From Anaerolineae bacterium (lineage in GTDB: Bacteria; Chloroflexota; Anaerolineae; Aggregatilineales; Phototrophicaceae), in NCBI GenBank assembly GCA_030950085.1, contig JAUZRW010000048.1, positions 1 to 45,629 on the forward strand: a stretch of 45,629 nucleotides of DNA, written 5' to 3'. Positions 25,880 to 34,392 of this stretch are shown in pieces. Positions within the stretch are counted from its first letter, which is position 1. The number at the start of each line of letters is the position of its first letter. Both the position numbers and the translations under genes were made by a program. The notes under the pieces are model-generated. The model did not search any database. It saw nothing but the letters and a program-made list of their open reading frames with translations, and was not told the DNA's origin.

Positions 25880-26839
25880 CTATATTTCGCGTGGTCGGCG
25901 GCGAAAAGTATAGCGTATCCTATCAATCAAATGGTTTTTCTCCGGCAAATAGGTCAATAAGGTATCCTCAATACGACGCGGACGAAAACCAAAGTGGTCA
26001 TAGACATTACCCAGTGATGTTGTGCGATTTGTTGCCAGAATATCCAACCACTGTGGCGACATTAGAGTGCGCCGAAAAATGCGACTATATATCCCCGTGA
26101 GAAAACGCATCAAATACGGCGGCACAGGAATAATTAGGCGCGGCATACGTGTGACCCTCATAATCGTCAGCAATAAATCTTCAAATGTAATAAATTCAAT
26201 GCCAGCAACTTCAATTGTGTTGTCTACCGCGTTGATAGATTCTAAACAGAGTTTAACGCACTTTACGAGGTCGGCAATATAAATAGGGTGTAAAGCAATC
26301 TCGCCCTGTCCCGGCATCAGGTAAAATATTGGATTGCTACTGAGCATCATCGCAATATGATTGATAAAGGCATCATCTTCACCAAATACAATACCCGAAC
26401 GCAAAATCGTGTAGGCAAGACCACTATTACGGATAACCTCTTCAACTTGCCCTTTGATACGATGCAAAACATAAGCTGATGAGGGCGCAGCACCCAAATG
26501 ACTGATATAGATAATACGCCCCACACGCGCTGACCGTGCAACTGAAATCAAGTTACGAGTACCTGATAATTCGATACGTTCAAGATTCCGTTCGCGCCCC
26601 CACCACATGGCACTTTCTAGGTGAATGATGGTATGTACACCTGTCACCGCACGGAAAACAACTTCATCGTCCAGTAAATCACCGATAATGACTTCCGGCA
26701 CATGCTCTGCATCGCTATCCCAAGGCAAATGTCGAGCGCGAGTTTCGGTCAATAAGCAACGAACAGGTAATCCATCTGCCAGTAATTGTTTGACGACGTG
26801 CCGCCCAATGAATCCAGTTGCTCCAGTTATGAGTATCAT
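25880..26839 (-). CDS. Atypical SDR, NDUFA9/NmrA-like NAD-binding protein
   Basis: Start ATG at 26839 (MILITGATGFIGRHVV) giving 319 residues; the frame is open to 26890 but the extra residues do not fit the family. The Rossmann motif is GATGFIG. The usual YxxxK is replaced by YVLHRIKGQVEEVIRNSGL, as in atypical SDRs related to the complex I subunit NDUFA9. AYTILRSGIVFGEDDAF and a C-terminal region with a possible amphipathic helix follow. The catalytic role is doubtful. It lies 11 bases upstream of the GNAT gene on the same strand, so it is likely in that transcript. Confidence 0.82.
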   Translation of the reverse strand: MILITGATGFIGRHVVKQLLADGLPVRCLLTETRARHLPWDSDAEHVPEVIIGDLLDDEVVFRAVTGVHTIIHLESAMWWGRERNLERIELSGTRNLISVARSARVGRIIYISHLGAAPSSAYVLHRIKGQVEEVIRNSGLAYTILRSGIVFGEDDAFINHIAMMLSSNPIFYLMPGQGEIALHPIYIADLVKCVKLCLESINAVDNTIEVAGIEFITFEDLLLTIMRVTRMPRLIIPVPPYLMRFLTGIYSRIFRRTLMSPQWLDILATNRTTSLGNVYDHFGFRPRRIEDTLLTYLPEKNHLIDRIRYTFRRRPREI

Positions 26840-26874
26840 AAAATGACGTGGGTATCCCTTATACACGTTGACTA

Positions 26875-26883
26875 TGCTATAAT
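26875..26883 (+). promoter_or_regulatory. Candidate extended -10 promoter for fabF-fabH
   Basis: ATGCTATAAT: TG one base before TATAAT (26878-26883) is the extended -10 pattern, and no good -35 is visible. It lies about 150 bases before the fabF start, in the gap divergent from the SDR gene. Confidence 0.4.
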
Positions 26884-27031
26884 TTCTCAAGCATCATGAC
26901 TAGATAAAAACCGCATTATATCATGGAAGATTCACGCTAACACCCCATTGAACAAGCAACCAATTGATAGTTAGTGTGTTTTAACATTCCGAGCAAGCAA
27001 GCGCATTTAATGTACCGTAGGAGGGTCATAG

Positions 27032-28288
27032 GTGGAAAAAAGACGTGTCGTGATTACTGGTTTGGGTATTCTCAGTCCTGTCGGGAATTCCGTAGATGAG
27101 GTCTGGCAAAACATCTCGGCGGGCAAGACCGGCATTGACACTATCACACAATTTGACTATACAACTGTCCAGAATCATATGGCGGGTGAAGTAAAGAATT
27201 TTGATGCAGAGGCTCTATTAGGACGTAAAGAAGTTCGGCGGACTGACCGTGTAACACAGTTCGCAGTTGCCGCCTGTCGTCAGGCAATGGAAGACAGTGG
27301 CTTAGAAGTCACAGAGGAAAATCGATTCAAAATTGGCTGCATCGTTGGCAGTGGTATCGGTAGTATCATGTCATTTGCAGAAACCGTACTCAACCTTAAT
27401 GAAAAAGGGCATCGGGGCGTAAGTCCACTGGCGATTCCACGCATTTTGATTGATAGCAGTTCCGGTAAGGTCTCAATGGATTTGGGTCTTATGGGTCCGA
27501 ATTTTTGTATTACAACTGCGTGTGCAACAGGCAACAATGCCATCGGCGAAGCCACAGAAATAATCCGACGTGGACAGTGCGACGCGATGTTAGCCGCAGC
27601 CACTGAAGCCGCCGTTGCCCCTTTGACAATCGCAGGTTTCAACAATATGAAGGCATTATCAAAGCGTAATGATGAGCCCCAAAAAGCATCGCGCCCCTTT
27701 GACCTTGACCGTGATGGATTCGTTCCCGGCGAGGGGTCAGGGTGTCTTGTCCTAGAGGAGATGCACCATGCTTTAGAACGCGGTGCGAAGATTTATGGTG
27801 AAGTGTTAGGCTATGGTCATACATCTGATGCCTATCACCCCACAGCACCGATGGCAACAGGTGAAGGTGCAGCACAAGCGATGTTATACGCGCTGGAAGA
27901 TGCTGAAATTACGGCTGCCGATATTGATTACATCAATGCACATGGCACCAGTACACCTCTCAACGATTCAGCAGAAACCAACGCTATGAAACGGGCATTA
28001 GGCGAGCAAGCCTATAATATAAGCATCAGTTCCACAAAATCTATGACCGGACATCTACTTGGGGCTGCTGGAGCTATTGAAGCAGTATTCAGCATCCTTG
28101 CGATGCAAAACAACTTTATCCCACCCACAATCAACCTAGATACACCTGACCCCGCGTGTGACTTGAATTACACACCGAATGAAGGGGTTGAGCGCGAAGT
28201 CAATGTCGTGATGAGTAATGCTTTTGGCTTCGGCGGACATAATGCGGTCGTTATTATGAGCAGGTTCACACACAATGGCAAGCAATAA
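27032..28288 (+). CDS. fabF: Beta-ketoacyl-ACP synthase II
   Basis: Condensing enzyme that elongates fatty acids with malonyl-ACP. 418 residues. Catalytic Cys164 in TTACATGNNAIG, His304 in NAHGTSTPLND, Lys336 and His341 in STKSMTGHLLGAAGA, and the glycine-rich tail NAFGFGGHNAVV. The GTG start has a strong AGGAGGG six bases upstream. The last 14 bases overlap the fabH start in another frame, so translation is coupled. An acyl carrier protein gene is not present nearby. Confidence 0.96.
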   Translation: MEKRRVVITGLGILSPVGNSVDEVWQNISAGKTGIDTITQFDYTTVQNHMAGEVKNFDAEALLGRKEVRRTDRVTQFAVAACRQAMEDSGLEVTEENRFKIGCIVGSGIGSIMSFAETVLNLNEKGHRGVSPLAIPRILIDSSSGKVSMDLGLMGPNFCITTACATGNNAIGEATEIIRRGQCDAMLAAATEAAVAPLTIAGFNNMKALSKRNDEPQKASRPFDLDRDGFVPGEGSGCLVLEEMHHALERGAKIYGEVLGYGHTSDAYHPTAPMATGEGAAQAMLYALEDAEITAADIDYINAHGTSTPLNDSAETNAMKRALGEQAYNISISSTKSMTGHLLGAAGAIEAVFSILAMQNNFIPPTINLDTPDPACDLNYTPNEGVEREVNVVMSNAFGFGGHNAVVIMSRFTHNGKQ

Positions 28289-29477
28289 GAAGCACCTCAC
28301 ACCAACACCCTCTGCAACTGGGATATATGCCCATATTGTGGGGTGGGGTATGGCTGTGCCAGAAAACATCATGACCAATGATGATATGGCATCCATTGTT
28401 GAAACCAACGATGAATGGATTCACTCACGCACTGGAATCAGAGAGCGACGCATCGCTTCAGAGAAAGAATCCACCGCGACGCTTGGTTATCGCGCTGCCC
28501 AACGCGCACTTGAAGTCGCCGATATTCTTCCTGTCGATATCGACCTGATTATCGTTGCGACTTCGACACCTGAGCATATTTTTCCTAGCACTGCCAGCCT
28601 GATTCAAGATTGGCTTGGTGCGAGCAAAGCAGGCGGTTTTGACTTAAGTGCTGCTTGTTCGGGCTTTGTTTACGCCCTCAATATGGCAGCACAATCTATC
28701 AAATCCGGTAGTATTCAGACGGCAGTGGTCATCGGGGCAGAAACGATGAGCCGTGTACTCGATTGGCAGGATAGAGGGACTTGCATCTTGTTCGGCGATG
28801 GCGCTGGCGCAGTTGTATTGCGTGCTAGTACCCAACAAGGTGGCATCTTATCGAGTGTTCTTCGTAGCGATGGCGGCGGTGCTGATTTACTCTGTATCCC
28901 CACCAATAATGTCCGTGACCTAAATGGACATAAAGTTCAGAAAATGTTTATGGTCGGTAGCGAAGTATTTAAGTTCGCCACCCGTGTCGTCAATCAGAGT
29001 ATCCGCGAGGCTGTAGACCTTGCCGGTATCCAATTAGAAGACATTGACCTGATTGTGCCACATCAAGCGAATATGCGAATCTTGCAAAGTGCGGCACGTA
29101 AACTAAAAATCGACCTTGACCGCTTTATGAGCAATGTTGACCGCTATGGCAATACATCCGCAGCCTCTATCCCAATTGCGCTGTGCGAAGCGGTTGAACA
29201 AGGTAGAATTCATGATAATGATTACCTTGCATTTGTTGGTTTTGGCGGCGGCTTATCATGGGCTTCTATGGTCTTACAATGGGGCGTTCCTGAGCCGGAA
29301 CAACATACCACTCGATTAGGTCAACAACGTCGTCAGTTGTCATACACATTGGCACGCTGGCGTAATCGTATCAACAAAGTCCGTCGCAATGTCAGCCAAT
29401 TCTTCAATCGTATTCGTCCCAATGCAGGTCGTATCTTCCGCTTACAGAGAAAAATTGAGCAAGACGAAATATTATAG
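28275..29477 (+). CDS. fabH: Beta-ketoacyl-ACP synthase III with basic C-terminal extension
   Basis: Starts fatty acid synthesis by condensing acyl-CoA with malonyl-ACP. Core residues about 17-338: TNDEWIHSRTGIRERR, Cys128 in DLSAACSGFVYALN, His263 in VPHQANMRI, and Asn293 in RYGNTSAASIP, then the terminal GFGGGLSWASMVLQW, where FabH normally ends. A further 60 or so residues (about 341-400) are rich in Arg, Gln and Asn, with RWRNRINKVRRNVSQFF-like amphipathic helices. The ATG at 28275 overlaps the end of fabF. The extension is unusual and may bind the membrane or nucleic acid; this is speculation. Confidence 0.93.
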   Translation: MASNKKHLTPTPSATGIYAHIVGWGMAVPENIMTNDDMASIVETNDEWIHSRTGIRERRIASEKESTATLGYRAAQRALEVADILPVDIDLIIVATSTPEHIFPSTASLIQDWLGASKAGGFDLSAACSGFVYALNMAAQSIKSGSIQTAVVIGAETMSRVLDWQDRGTCILFGDGAGAVVLRASTQQGGILSSVLRSDGGGADLLCIPTNNVRDLNGHKVQKMFMVGSEVFKFATRVVNQSIREAVDLAGIQLEDIDLIVPHQANMRILQSAARKLKIDLDRFMSNVDRYGNTSAASIPIALCEAVEQGRIHDNDYLAFVGFGGGLSWASMVLQWGVPEPEQHTTRLGQQRRQLSYTLARWRNRINKVRRNVSQFFNRIRPNAGRIFRLQRKIEQDEIL

Positions 29478-29490
29478 TCCATCTCAATTC

Positions 29491-29541
29491 TTAACTATTC
29501 CTATCTCAATTATCGTGCATAATTAGCTTAGGAATAGTTAA
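29491..29541 (+). promoter_or_regulatory. Long two-step hairpin between fabH and the receiver gene
   Basis: TTAACTATTCCTA (29491-29503) and TAGGAATAGTTAA (29529-29541) form a perfect 13-bp stem. Inside, AATTAT / ATAATT form a further 6-bp stem around CGTGC. No T-run follows. The ribosome binding site AGGAG (29545-29549) of the next gene begins four bases after the hairpin. Possible roles: operator, attenuator or mRNA stabiliser. Confidence 0.6.
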
Positions 29542-29550
29542 ATTAGGAGC

Positions 29551-29937
29551 GTGGTGGTGATGGATGCGAAAATCCTTTATATTGAAGACAATCCTATGAA
29601 TATGCGTTTGGTTCGCAAAATGTTAAAGATGGGGGGCTTCGGTATGTTTGAAGCAATCTCTGGAACAAGCGGACTTGAGATGGCGGAGCAAATCAAACCG
29701 GATATTATCTTACTCGATATCAACCTGCACGATATTGATGGTACAGAAGTCACCACACGCTTGAAGCAAAATCATGAGCTACAGCATATTCCCATAATTG
29801 CTGTCACAGCGAATGCGATGTACGGTGATAGAGAGCGATTCCTTGAGGCTGGTTATGATGGCTATCTTTCAAAACCTCTCAACAGGCAAGTATTACTCGA
29901 AACAGTAGAAGGATTCCTCGATAAACAAAAAACGTAA
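29551..29937 (+). CDS. Single-domain response regulator (CheY/DivK-like)
   Basis: 128 residues, one complete receiver domain: acidic pair Glu12-Asp13 in ILYIEDNPMNMRLVRKML, phospho-acceptor Asp56 in IILLDINLHDIDG, switch Thr in IIAVTANAMYGDRERF, and the conserved Lys in GYLSKPLN. No output domain. The start is uncertain: GTG codons at 29551, 29554 and 29557 and the ATG at 29560 follow AGGAG. Such proteins relay phosphate or signal by protein contact; no histidine kinase is nearby. A hairpin precedes the gene and a liv-operon terminator follows it. Confidence 0.9.
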   Translation: MVVMDAKILYIEDNPMNMRLVRKMLKMGGFGMFEAISGTSGLEMAEQIKPDIILLDINLHDIDGTEVTTRLKQNHELQHIPIIAVTANAMYGDRERFLEAGYDGYLSKPLNRQVLLETVEGFLDKQKT

Positions 29938-29958
29938 GCATATCATAGCTAAGGCAGC

Positions 29959-29990
29959 AAAAAGGGCGTATCACTCACAATATGCCCTTT
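29959..29990 (-). terminator. Terminator of the liv operon
   Basis: AAAGGGC (29961-29967) pairs with GCCCTTT (29984-29990), extended by four further pairs including one G-U. On the minus strand a TTTTT run follows. It lies 26 bases past the livF stop codon. Confidence 0.75.
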
Positions 29991-30015
29991 GCAACTATAC
30001 GTTAGTCAATATAGG

Positions 30016-30762
30016 TTATGCCCAGAAAGCCTTTTCGAGGTCAGTAAATTCTTCGGCTGGTCCATCAAACTTATTGCGTCCCAAATCTAAAACATACACA
30101 TAATCTGCGATTTTCAGTGCTTGCCGAATCTCTTGGTCAACTAGCAATATCGTTAAACCATCACGGTCTCGCAAATCAGTCAACATGCGGTAGACTTCTT
30201 CACTGAGTAACTTCGCAAGCCCTGCTGTAGGTTCATCAACCAAAATCAATTGTGGGTCAGTCATCAAAGTGCGCCCAATTTCTACCATCCGTTGCTGACC
30301 ACCTGAGAGATTACCAGCATTTTCTTTGCGCTTTTCACGCAAAATCGGGAAGCGTTGATAATTTTCTTCAATTTTCTCTGACATACGCTCTTTATCATCG
30401 CGGAATGTCCATGCACCCATCATTAGATTCTCTTCAACCGTCATGTGCTGGAAGACACCGGGTTGTTGTGGGATATAACTAATGCCAAGGCTGATAAGTT
30501 CGTGCGTTCGTATACCAATAACATCAGAATCCTTGAAGATTATTTCCCCAGAATGGGGTTTCAGAAAGCCGTAAATCGCTTTCAATAATGTCGATTTTCC
30601 AACACCATTTGCACCCAGAATCGTTGTGATTTTGCCCATTTCGGCTTGGAGATTGAGACCGCGTAAGATATGTAAATCGGCATAATAACCGACATATAAA
30701 TCACGGATATCGAGCATCACATCTGTTTTAACTTTTTCAGCATGGGGATTGTCTAGTACCAT
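30016..30762 (-). CDS. livF: Branched-chain amino acid type ABC transporter, ATP-binding protein LivF
   Basis: One of two cytoplasmic ATPases of the importer. 248 residues. Walker A GANGVGKST, Q-loop region SYIPQQPGVFQHMTVEENL, signature LSGGQQRMVEIGRTL, Walker B LILVDEPTAGLA and switch LLVDQEIRQAL (the usual His replaced by Gln as in LivF). The ATG shares bases with the livG stop (TAATG). It is the last gene of the operon; a terminator follows. Confidence 0.93.
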   Translation of the reverse strand: MVLDNPHAEKVKTDVMLDIRDLYVGYYADLHILRGLNLQAEMGKITTILGANGVGKSTLLKAIYGFLKPHSGEIIFKDSDVIGIRTHELISLGISYIPQQPGVFQHMTVEENLMMGAWTFRDDKERMSEKIEENYQRFPILREKRKENAGNLSGGQQRMVEIGRTLMTDPQLILVDEPTAGLAKLLSEEVYRMLTDLRDRDGLTILLVDQEIRQALKIADYVYVLDLGRNKFDGPAEEFTDLEKAFWA

Positions 30763-31493
30763 TACTCATCCTCCTCATCTGCACCGAGATAAGCCTCAAT
30801 CACGATAGGGTCATTTTTGACTTCACCCGGCAAACCGTCTGCTATCAATGTGCCAAAATCTAGCACCAAAAGCCGCTTACTGAGTTCAAACACCGCACCC
30901 ATATCATGGCTAATCAAGATAATTGCCTTACCTTCATTATGTACACGGTCAATATAGCCATAAATTGTTTCTTGTAAACGTGGATGAACTCCTGCAAATG
31001 GTTCATCAAGAATGATGACGGCGGGGTCAAGCATTAATAGGCGTGCGAGTTCCAATAACTTTTGTTGCCCACCACTGAGCGCCCGCCCATATTCGTTTGT
31101 GAGGTGACTTATCGTCAAGAATTCCAGCACATCATGCACTTTCTCTTCCAGCATATTGCGATTGGCACTAGGATTCATCGCCAATGCTGGAACAAGCATA
31201 TTTTCCATGACTGTCATGCGACGCAATGCGCGTGTCACCTGAAAAGTGCGTCCTAATCCGGCATTTGCCACCTGAAAAGGTTTCAGACCATCAATACGTT
31301 TGCCATTCAAGTGGATTGTGCCACTACTTGGTCGCAACATCCCACTCATCATATTGACCAATGTTGTTTTACCTGCCCCATTAGGTCCAATGAGACCGAT
31401 AAGTTCCGCCCCTTCAACACGAAAGGTCACATTGTTGACAGCCCGATTACCACCAAAGTTTTTAGTGACATTCTCTAATTGCAAATCAATCAT
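30762..31493 (-). CDS. livG: Branched-chain amino acid type ABC transporter, ATP-binding protein LivG
   Basis: Second ATPase of the importer. 243 residues. Walker A GPNGAGKTT, GLGRTFQVTRALRRMTVMENML around the Q-loop (in part GLGRTFQVTRALRRMTV), signature LSGGQQKLLELARLL, Walker B VIILDEPFAGVH, switch ISHDMGAVF. Relative to LivG of E. coli the loop after the Q-loop is short. The ATG overlaps the livM stop by one base (TGATG). An acidic tail GADEEDE ends the protein. Confidence 0.93.
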   Translation of the reverse strand: MIDLQLENVTKNFGGNRAVNNVTFRVEGAELIGLIGPNGAGKTTLVNMMSGMLRPSSGTIHLNGKRIDGLKPFQVANAGLGRTFQVTRALRRMTVMENMLVPALAMNPSANRNMLEEKVHDVLEFLTISHLTNEYGRALSGGQQKLLELARLLMLDPAVIILDEPFAGVHPRLQETIYGYIDRVHNEGKAIILISHDMGAVFELSKRLLVLDFGTLIADGLPGEVKNDPIVIEAYLGADEEDE

Positions 31494-32800
31494 CAGGCAT
31501 TATCCTCTGCTAGGGTGTCATCGTCAGAATCGTTGCGGATAGACACTGTTTCTTGCAAATCAGCATCCCGACCAGAGAACCATTGCAAAATTGGGTACAA
31601 CAAGCCATTTCGCATATAGCGCAAGGTCAAAACCATGATGATGCCAAAAACAGCAAAGCGCCAAAACCCTGTATTCCATGTTGAGGGTGTATTCGTAATA
31701 TTAGTTCCCAGTAAAACAATCACAATAGCAGCGACGATATAGCCTGACCTGAATCGCATTTTATATGCTTTAATTCTCTCGTGATTTTCTGCCCATGCCC
31801 CAACAAGCCCAACAGCCAGTGCTAATATGAGCAAGGTCATCAAGCCAACAACACCTCCATCAAAGGTAATAGTAACAGGTAGAGAAACTTGACGCAGATT
31901 TTCCAACAGGTAGCGCGAGATGAATGCACCTGCCGCCGCACCGAGTAGGCTTTCCATCCCACCAATAACCGCATAGGCAATCACTAATGACATTTGTAGA
32001 ATTTCGAGTTGTTCTGGGATGACACGTTCCGAACCGACATCACTAAAGAAAACAGAGCCAGCAAGCCCCACAATCATACCTGTGATGACAAAAATGATGA
32101 TTTTGTAGAAAACGACATTGACACCTAACGAAGATGCAGCTTCTTCATCTTCGCGCATCGCCCGTAAAAACATACCAATCCGCGAGTTAGAAATCCAATA
32201 CATTAATGCCAACGACAAAACCAACAAACCAAACATAATATAATATTCGATTCGTCGTGCAGCATCGACATCACTCGTCACGACAAGCCGCCGCAACGAG
32301 AGACCATTCGAGCCGCCGGTATAATCGTATTCTGTCAGCATCACAATGCGGAATAATTCAGAGAAGGCAATCGTAAATAGCGCCAGATACGATGACCGTA
32401 ATCGGAGTAAAAGCCAGCCTATCACCAAACCCACTAATCCGGTCACAATCGTACCGATTAAGATAGCAACGAGTGTCGGGAAACTAGCCCCTTCTATGCC
32501 TAGAAAACCAATGCCATCGCGTGCAATTAATCCTGTAACATAGGCACAAATTCCCATAAATGCCATGTGTCCAAAAGAGAATTGTCCGGCGATACCCGCC
32601 AACAATGCCCAACTAGATGCCAATATCGCATAGAAAAAGCCACTTATAAACACGGTTTTCGCATAATTCGACTGTGACGAATCTTGGGGAAACCACAGAA
32701 AATACAAGACTAAAAAGCCCAGTAAAATATAGCCAAGATTCTGCCGACCAATAGATTTATCAATCCTTGTTTCGATTGGTTGCAATAGAGCTTTGAACAT
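31493..32800 (-). CDS. livM: Branched-chain amino acid type ABC transporter, permease LivM (long form)
   Basis: Inner-membrane permease. 435 residues, longer than typical LivM. The core has SWALLAGIAGQFSFGHMAFMG, the coupling region (MREDEEAASSLGVNVVFYKI, contacts the ATPases) and VIGGMESLLGAAAGAFISRYL. After the usual end there are about 90 more residues with one or two extra hydrophobic segments (GYIVAAIVIVLLG, FWRFAVFGIIMVLTLRYM) and an acidic cytoplasmic tail. Its start is directly next to the livH stop, so they are co-translated. Confidence 0.92.
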   Translation of the reverse strand: MFKALLQPIETRIDKSIGRQNLGYILLGFLVLYFLWFPQDSSQSNYAKTVFISGFFYAILASSWALLAGIAGQFSFGHMAFMGICAYVTGLIARDGIGFLGIEGASFPTLVAILIGTIVTGLVGLVIGWLLLRLRSSYLALFTIAFSELFRIVMLTEYDYTGGSNGLSLRRLVVTSDVDAARRIEYYIMFGLLVLSLALMYWISNSRIGMFLRAMREDEEAASSLGVNVVFYKIIIFVITGMIVGLAGSVFFSDVGSERVIPEQLEILQMSLVIAYAVIGGMESLLGAAAGAFISRYLLENLRQVSLPVTITFDGGVVGLMTLLILALAVGLVGAWAENHERIKAYKMRFRSGYIVAAIVIVLLGTNITNTPSTWNTGFWRFAVFGIIMVLTLRYMRNGLLYPILQWFSGRDADLQETVSIRNDSDDDTLAEDNA

Positions 32801-34051
32801 TTATAACTGCTCCCGTCCAAATAAGCCAGTGGGTTTTAGCAATAATACGAGTGCAAAAATCACCAGCGCAAAAGCCTCTTTATACGCCGCGCCCTTACTC
32901 GCATCAGGATGACACCCTGCACCCACAGCTTCCACAATACCAACAATTAAGCCGCCAAATAAGGCACCGGGAACCGACCCCAACCCTCCTAAAACAACAA
33001 TGACATAAGAGCGTCCTGCCATTTCTGCGCCCAAATAAGGCACCCATGAGAAAATCGGGACTAATGCCGCGCCCGCCATACCTGCCAGCATTGCACCGAT
33101 ACCAAAAGCCAGCGTATTCATCGTAATCGGATTAATACCCGTTACAGCAGCCGCTTGCTTATCCATACTCGTTGCCCGTAAAGCGCGACCTGTCCATGTC
33201 CGTTGTAGGAAGTAAAGCAAGACAAAAATCAGCAAAATGCCAATCACCATCACAACACCTCTATCAGCGATGACGTTAACCGGCCCAAATGTGATATCGT
33301 CAGTGATGGAGATACGGTCAAACTGAAAGCGCCGAGTTTCGAGGTAACGTGTTGCGCGTATCGGAAATGGGCCCGCGACAGCAAGTGTGAGGTATTCAAT
33401 AAAAAAGCCAAAGCCGAAAGTAATCAAAATGGCATATTCAGCCGCCCGCTCAATCAAGCCTTCGTGCATAGGACGCAAGAACAAACGCTCAAAAACAACA
33501 CCGATAATGAAAACGAGTATACCCGCAACCGGAATACCCCAGATAGGATTAACGATAATCTCAGTTCCCATAGCATTTGTTAATGCAGCGGACATCCTAT
33601 CAAGAAAATAATATGAAAAGTAGCCCCCAATCATATAAAGCTGCCCATGTGCAAAACTGATAATGCCCTGAACAGAGTAAATGAGGGTTAAGCCAACAGC
33701 CATGAGCGCATAAATTGAACCAATGACGATTCCATTGACACTCTGCTGGGTCAAATAAGTTGCATTATAAGGCGCAACAACACATAAATTATCTGGATTC
33801 GCCCGTGCAAACATGGTATATAGCACACCAAAACTTAAGACCGTCAGACTAATCATCCAGATTCGATTAAGTTTCGGGGTGTAGTACCATAATAAACCCA
33901 CTAAGGGTCCGGCAACAAAACCGCTCAACGCAGCGCCCGTTGTCGAATTCGTATCATCTAATCCAAGATTACGATAACGTTTCGGTACGAAATATGCCCC
34001 GATTCCTGCGAAAAAGAAAGCAAACATCAACCATAAAACAACAAAATTCAT
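32801..34051 (-). CDS. livH: Branched-chain amino acid type ABC transporter, permease LivH (long form)
   Basis: Inner-membrane permease. 416 residues; ordinary LivH is near 300. The canonical part starts at about residue 108 (VNGIVIGSIYALMAVGLTLI, SVQGIISFAHGQLYMIGGYF). It continues through AVTGINPITMNTLAFGIGAMLAGMAG and VPYLGAEMAGRSYVIVVLGG, ending ...KPTGLFG. The first 105 residues add two or three hydrophobic segments with a loop (YVPKRYRNLGLDD-like) before them. It is separated from livK by about 340 bases holding stem-loops. ATG start. Confidence 0.92.
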   Translation of the reverse strand: MNFVVLWLMFAFFFAGIGAYFVPKRYRNLGLDDTNSTTGAALSGFVAGPLVGLLWYYTPKLNRIWMISLTVLSFGVLYTMFARANPDNLCVVAPYNATYLTQQSVNGIVIGSIYALMAVGLTLIYSVQGIISFAHGQLYMIGGYFSYYFLDRMSAALTNAMGTEIIVNPIWGIPVAGILVFIIGVVFERLFLRPMHEGLIERAAEYAILITFGFGFFIEYLTLAVAGPFPIRATRYLETRRFQFDRISITDDITFGPVNVIADRGVVMVIGILLIFVLLYFLQRTWTGRALRATSMDKQAAAVTGINPITMNTLAFGIGAMLAGMAGAALVPIFSWVPYLGAEMAGRSYVIVVLGGLGSVPGALFGGLIVGIVEAVGAGCHPDASKGAAYKEAFALVIFALVLLLKPTGLFGREQL

Positions 34052-34392
34052 TCATGAAATCCTTCATAATTAATGGGGGAAGTTTCAAAATCTATCAAAA
34101 TATAAGTGAGCATTTGATAATGCGAAAATATGGCAATTTCACACTGAAGGCTTACCCCAACGTGCTTAATATTCACCCAACAATGCCATTGAGTAGAGTC
34201 TGCAAAGAATTTGGAAAACGAAGTCCATTTGTACGGGAGAAGCATATTTCTCCCCTGCAAAAAGACTTTTAGGACTCTACAATGAAACTAACGGGAGATT
34301 CATAGAGGCACAAACATCATGTACCTCTACGAATTTATTGCCCAATTAAATTTCTAACTGGCATAATTGGATAATTGTTGACAAACACTATG
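34052..34392. other. Intergenic region between livK and livH with stem-loops
   Basis: About 340 bases with no gene. Two hairpins are clear: GGGAGAA-GCATAT-TTCTCCC (34235-34254) and TAGAGG ... CCTCTA (34303-34329). The first belongs to a small repeat also seen at 39436-39460. Both could stabilise the livK message or reduce transcription into livHMGF. Confidence 0.6.
34229..34254. repeat. Interspersed hairpin repeat (copy A)
   Basis: TTGTACGGGAGAAGCATATT followed by TCTCCC. It matches copy B at 39436-39460 (TTGTACGGGAGAGGCATATC then TCCTC), and GCAAAG precedes both at a similar distance. Confidence 0.6.

Noticed and set aside
33940-34272. 110-codon plus-strand frame across the livH start
   Set aside because: It is antisense to livH and then runs through stem-loop sequence; no start signal or conserved features.
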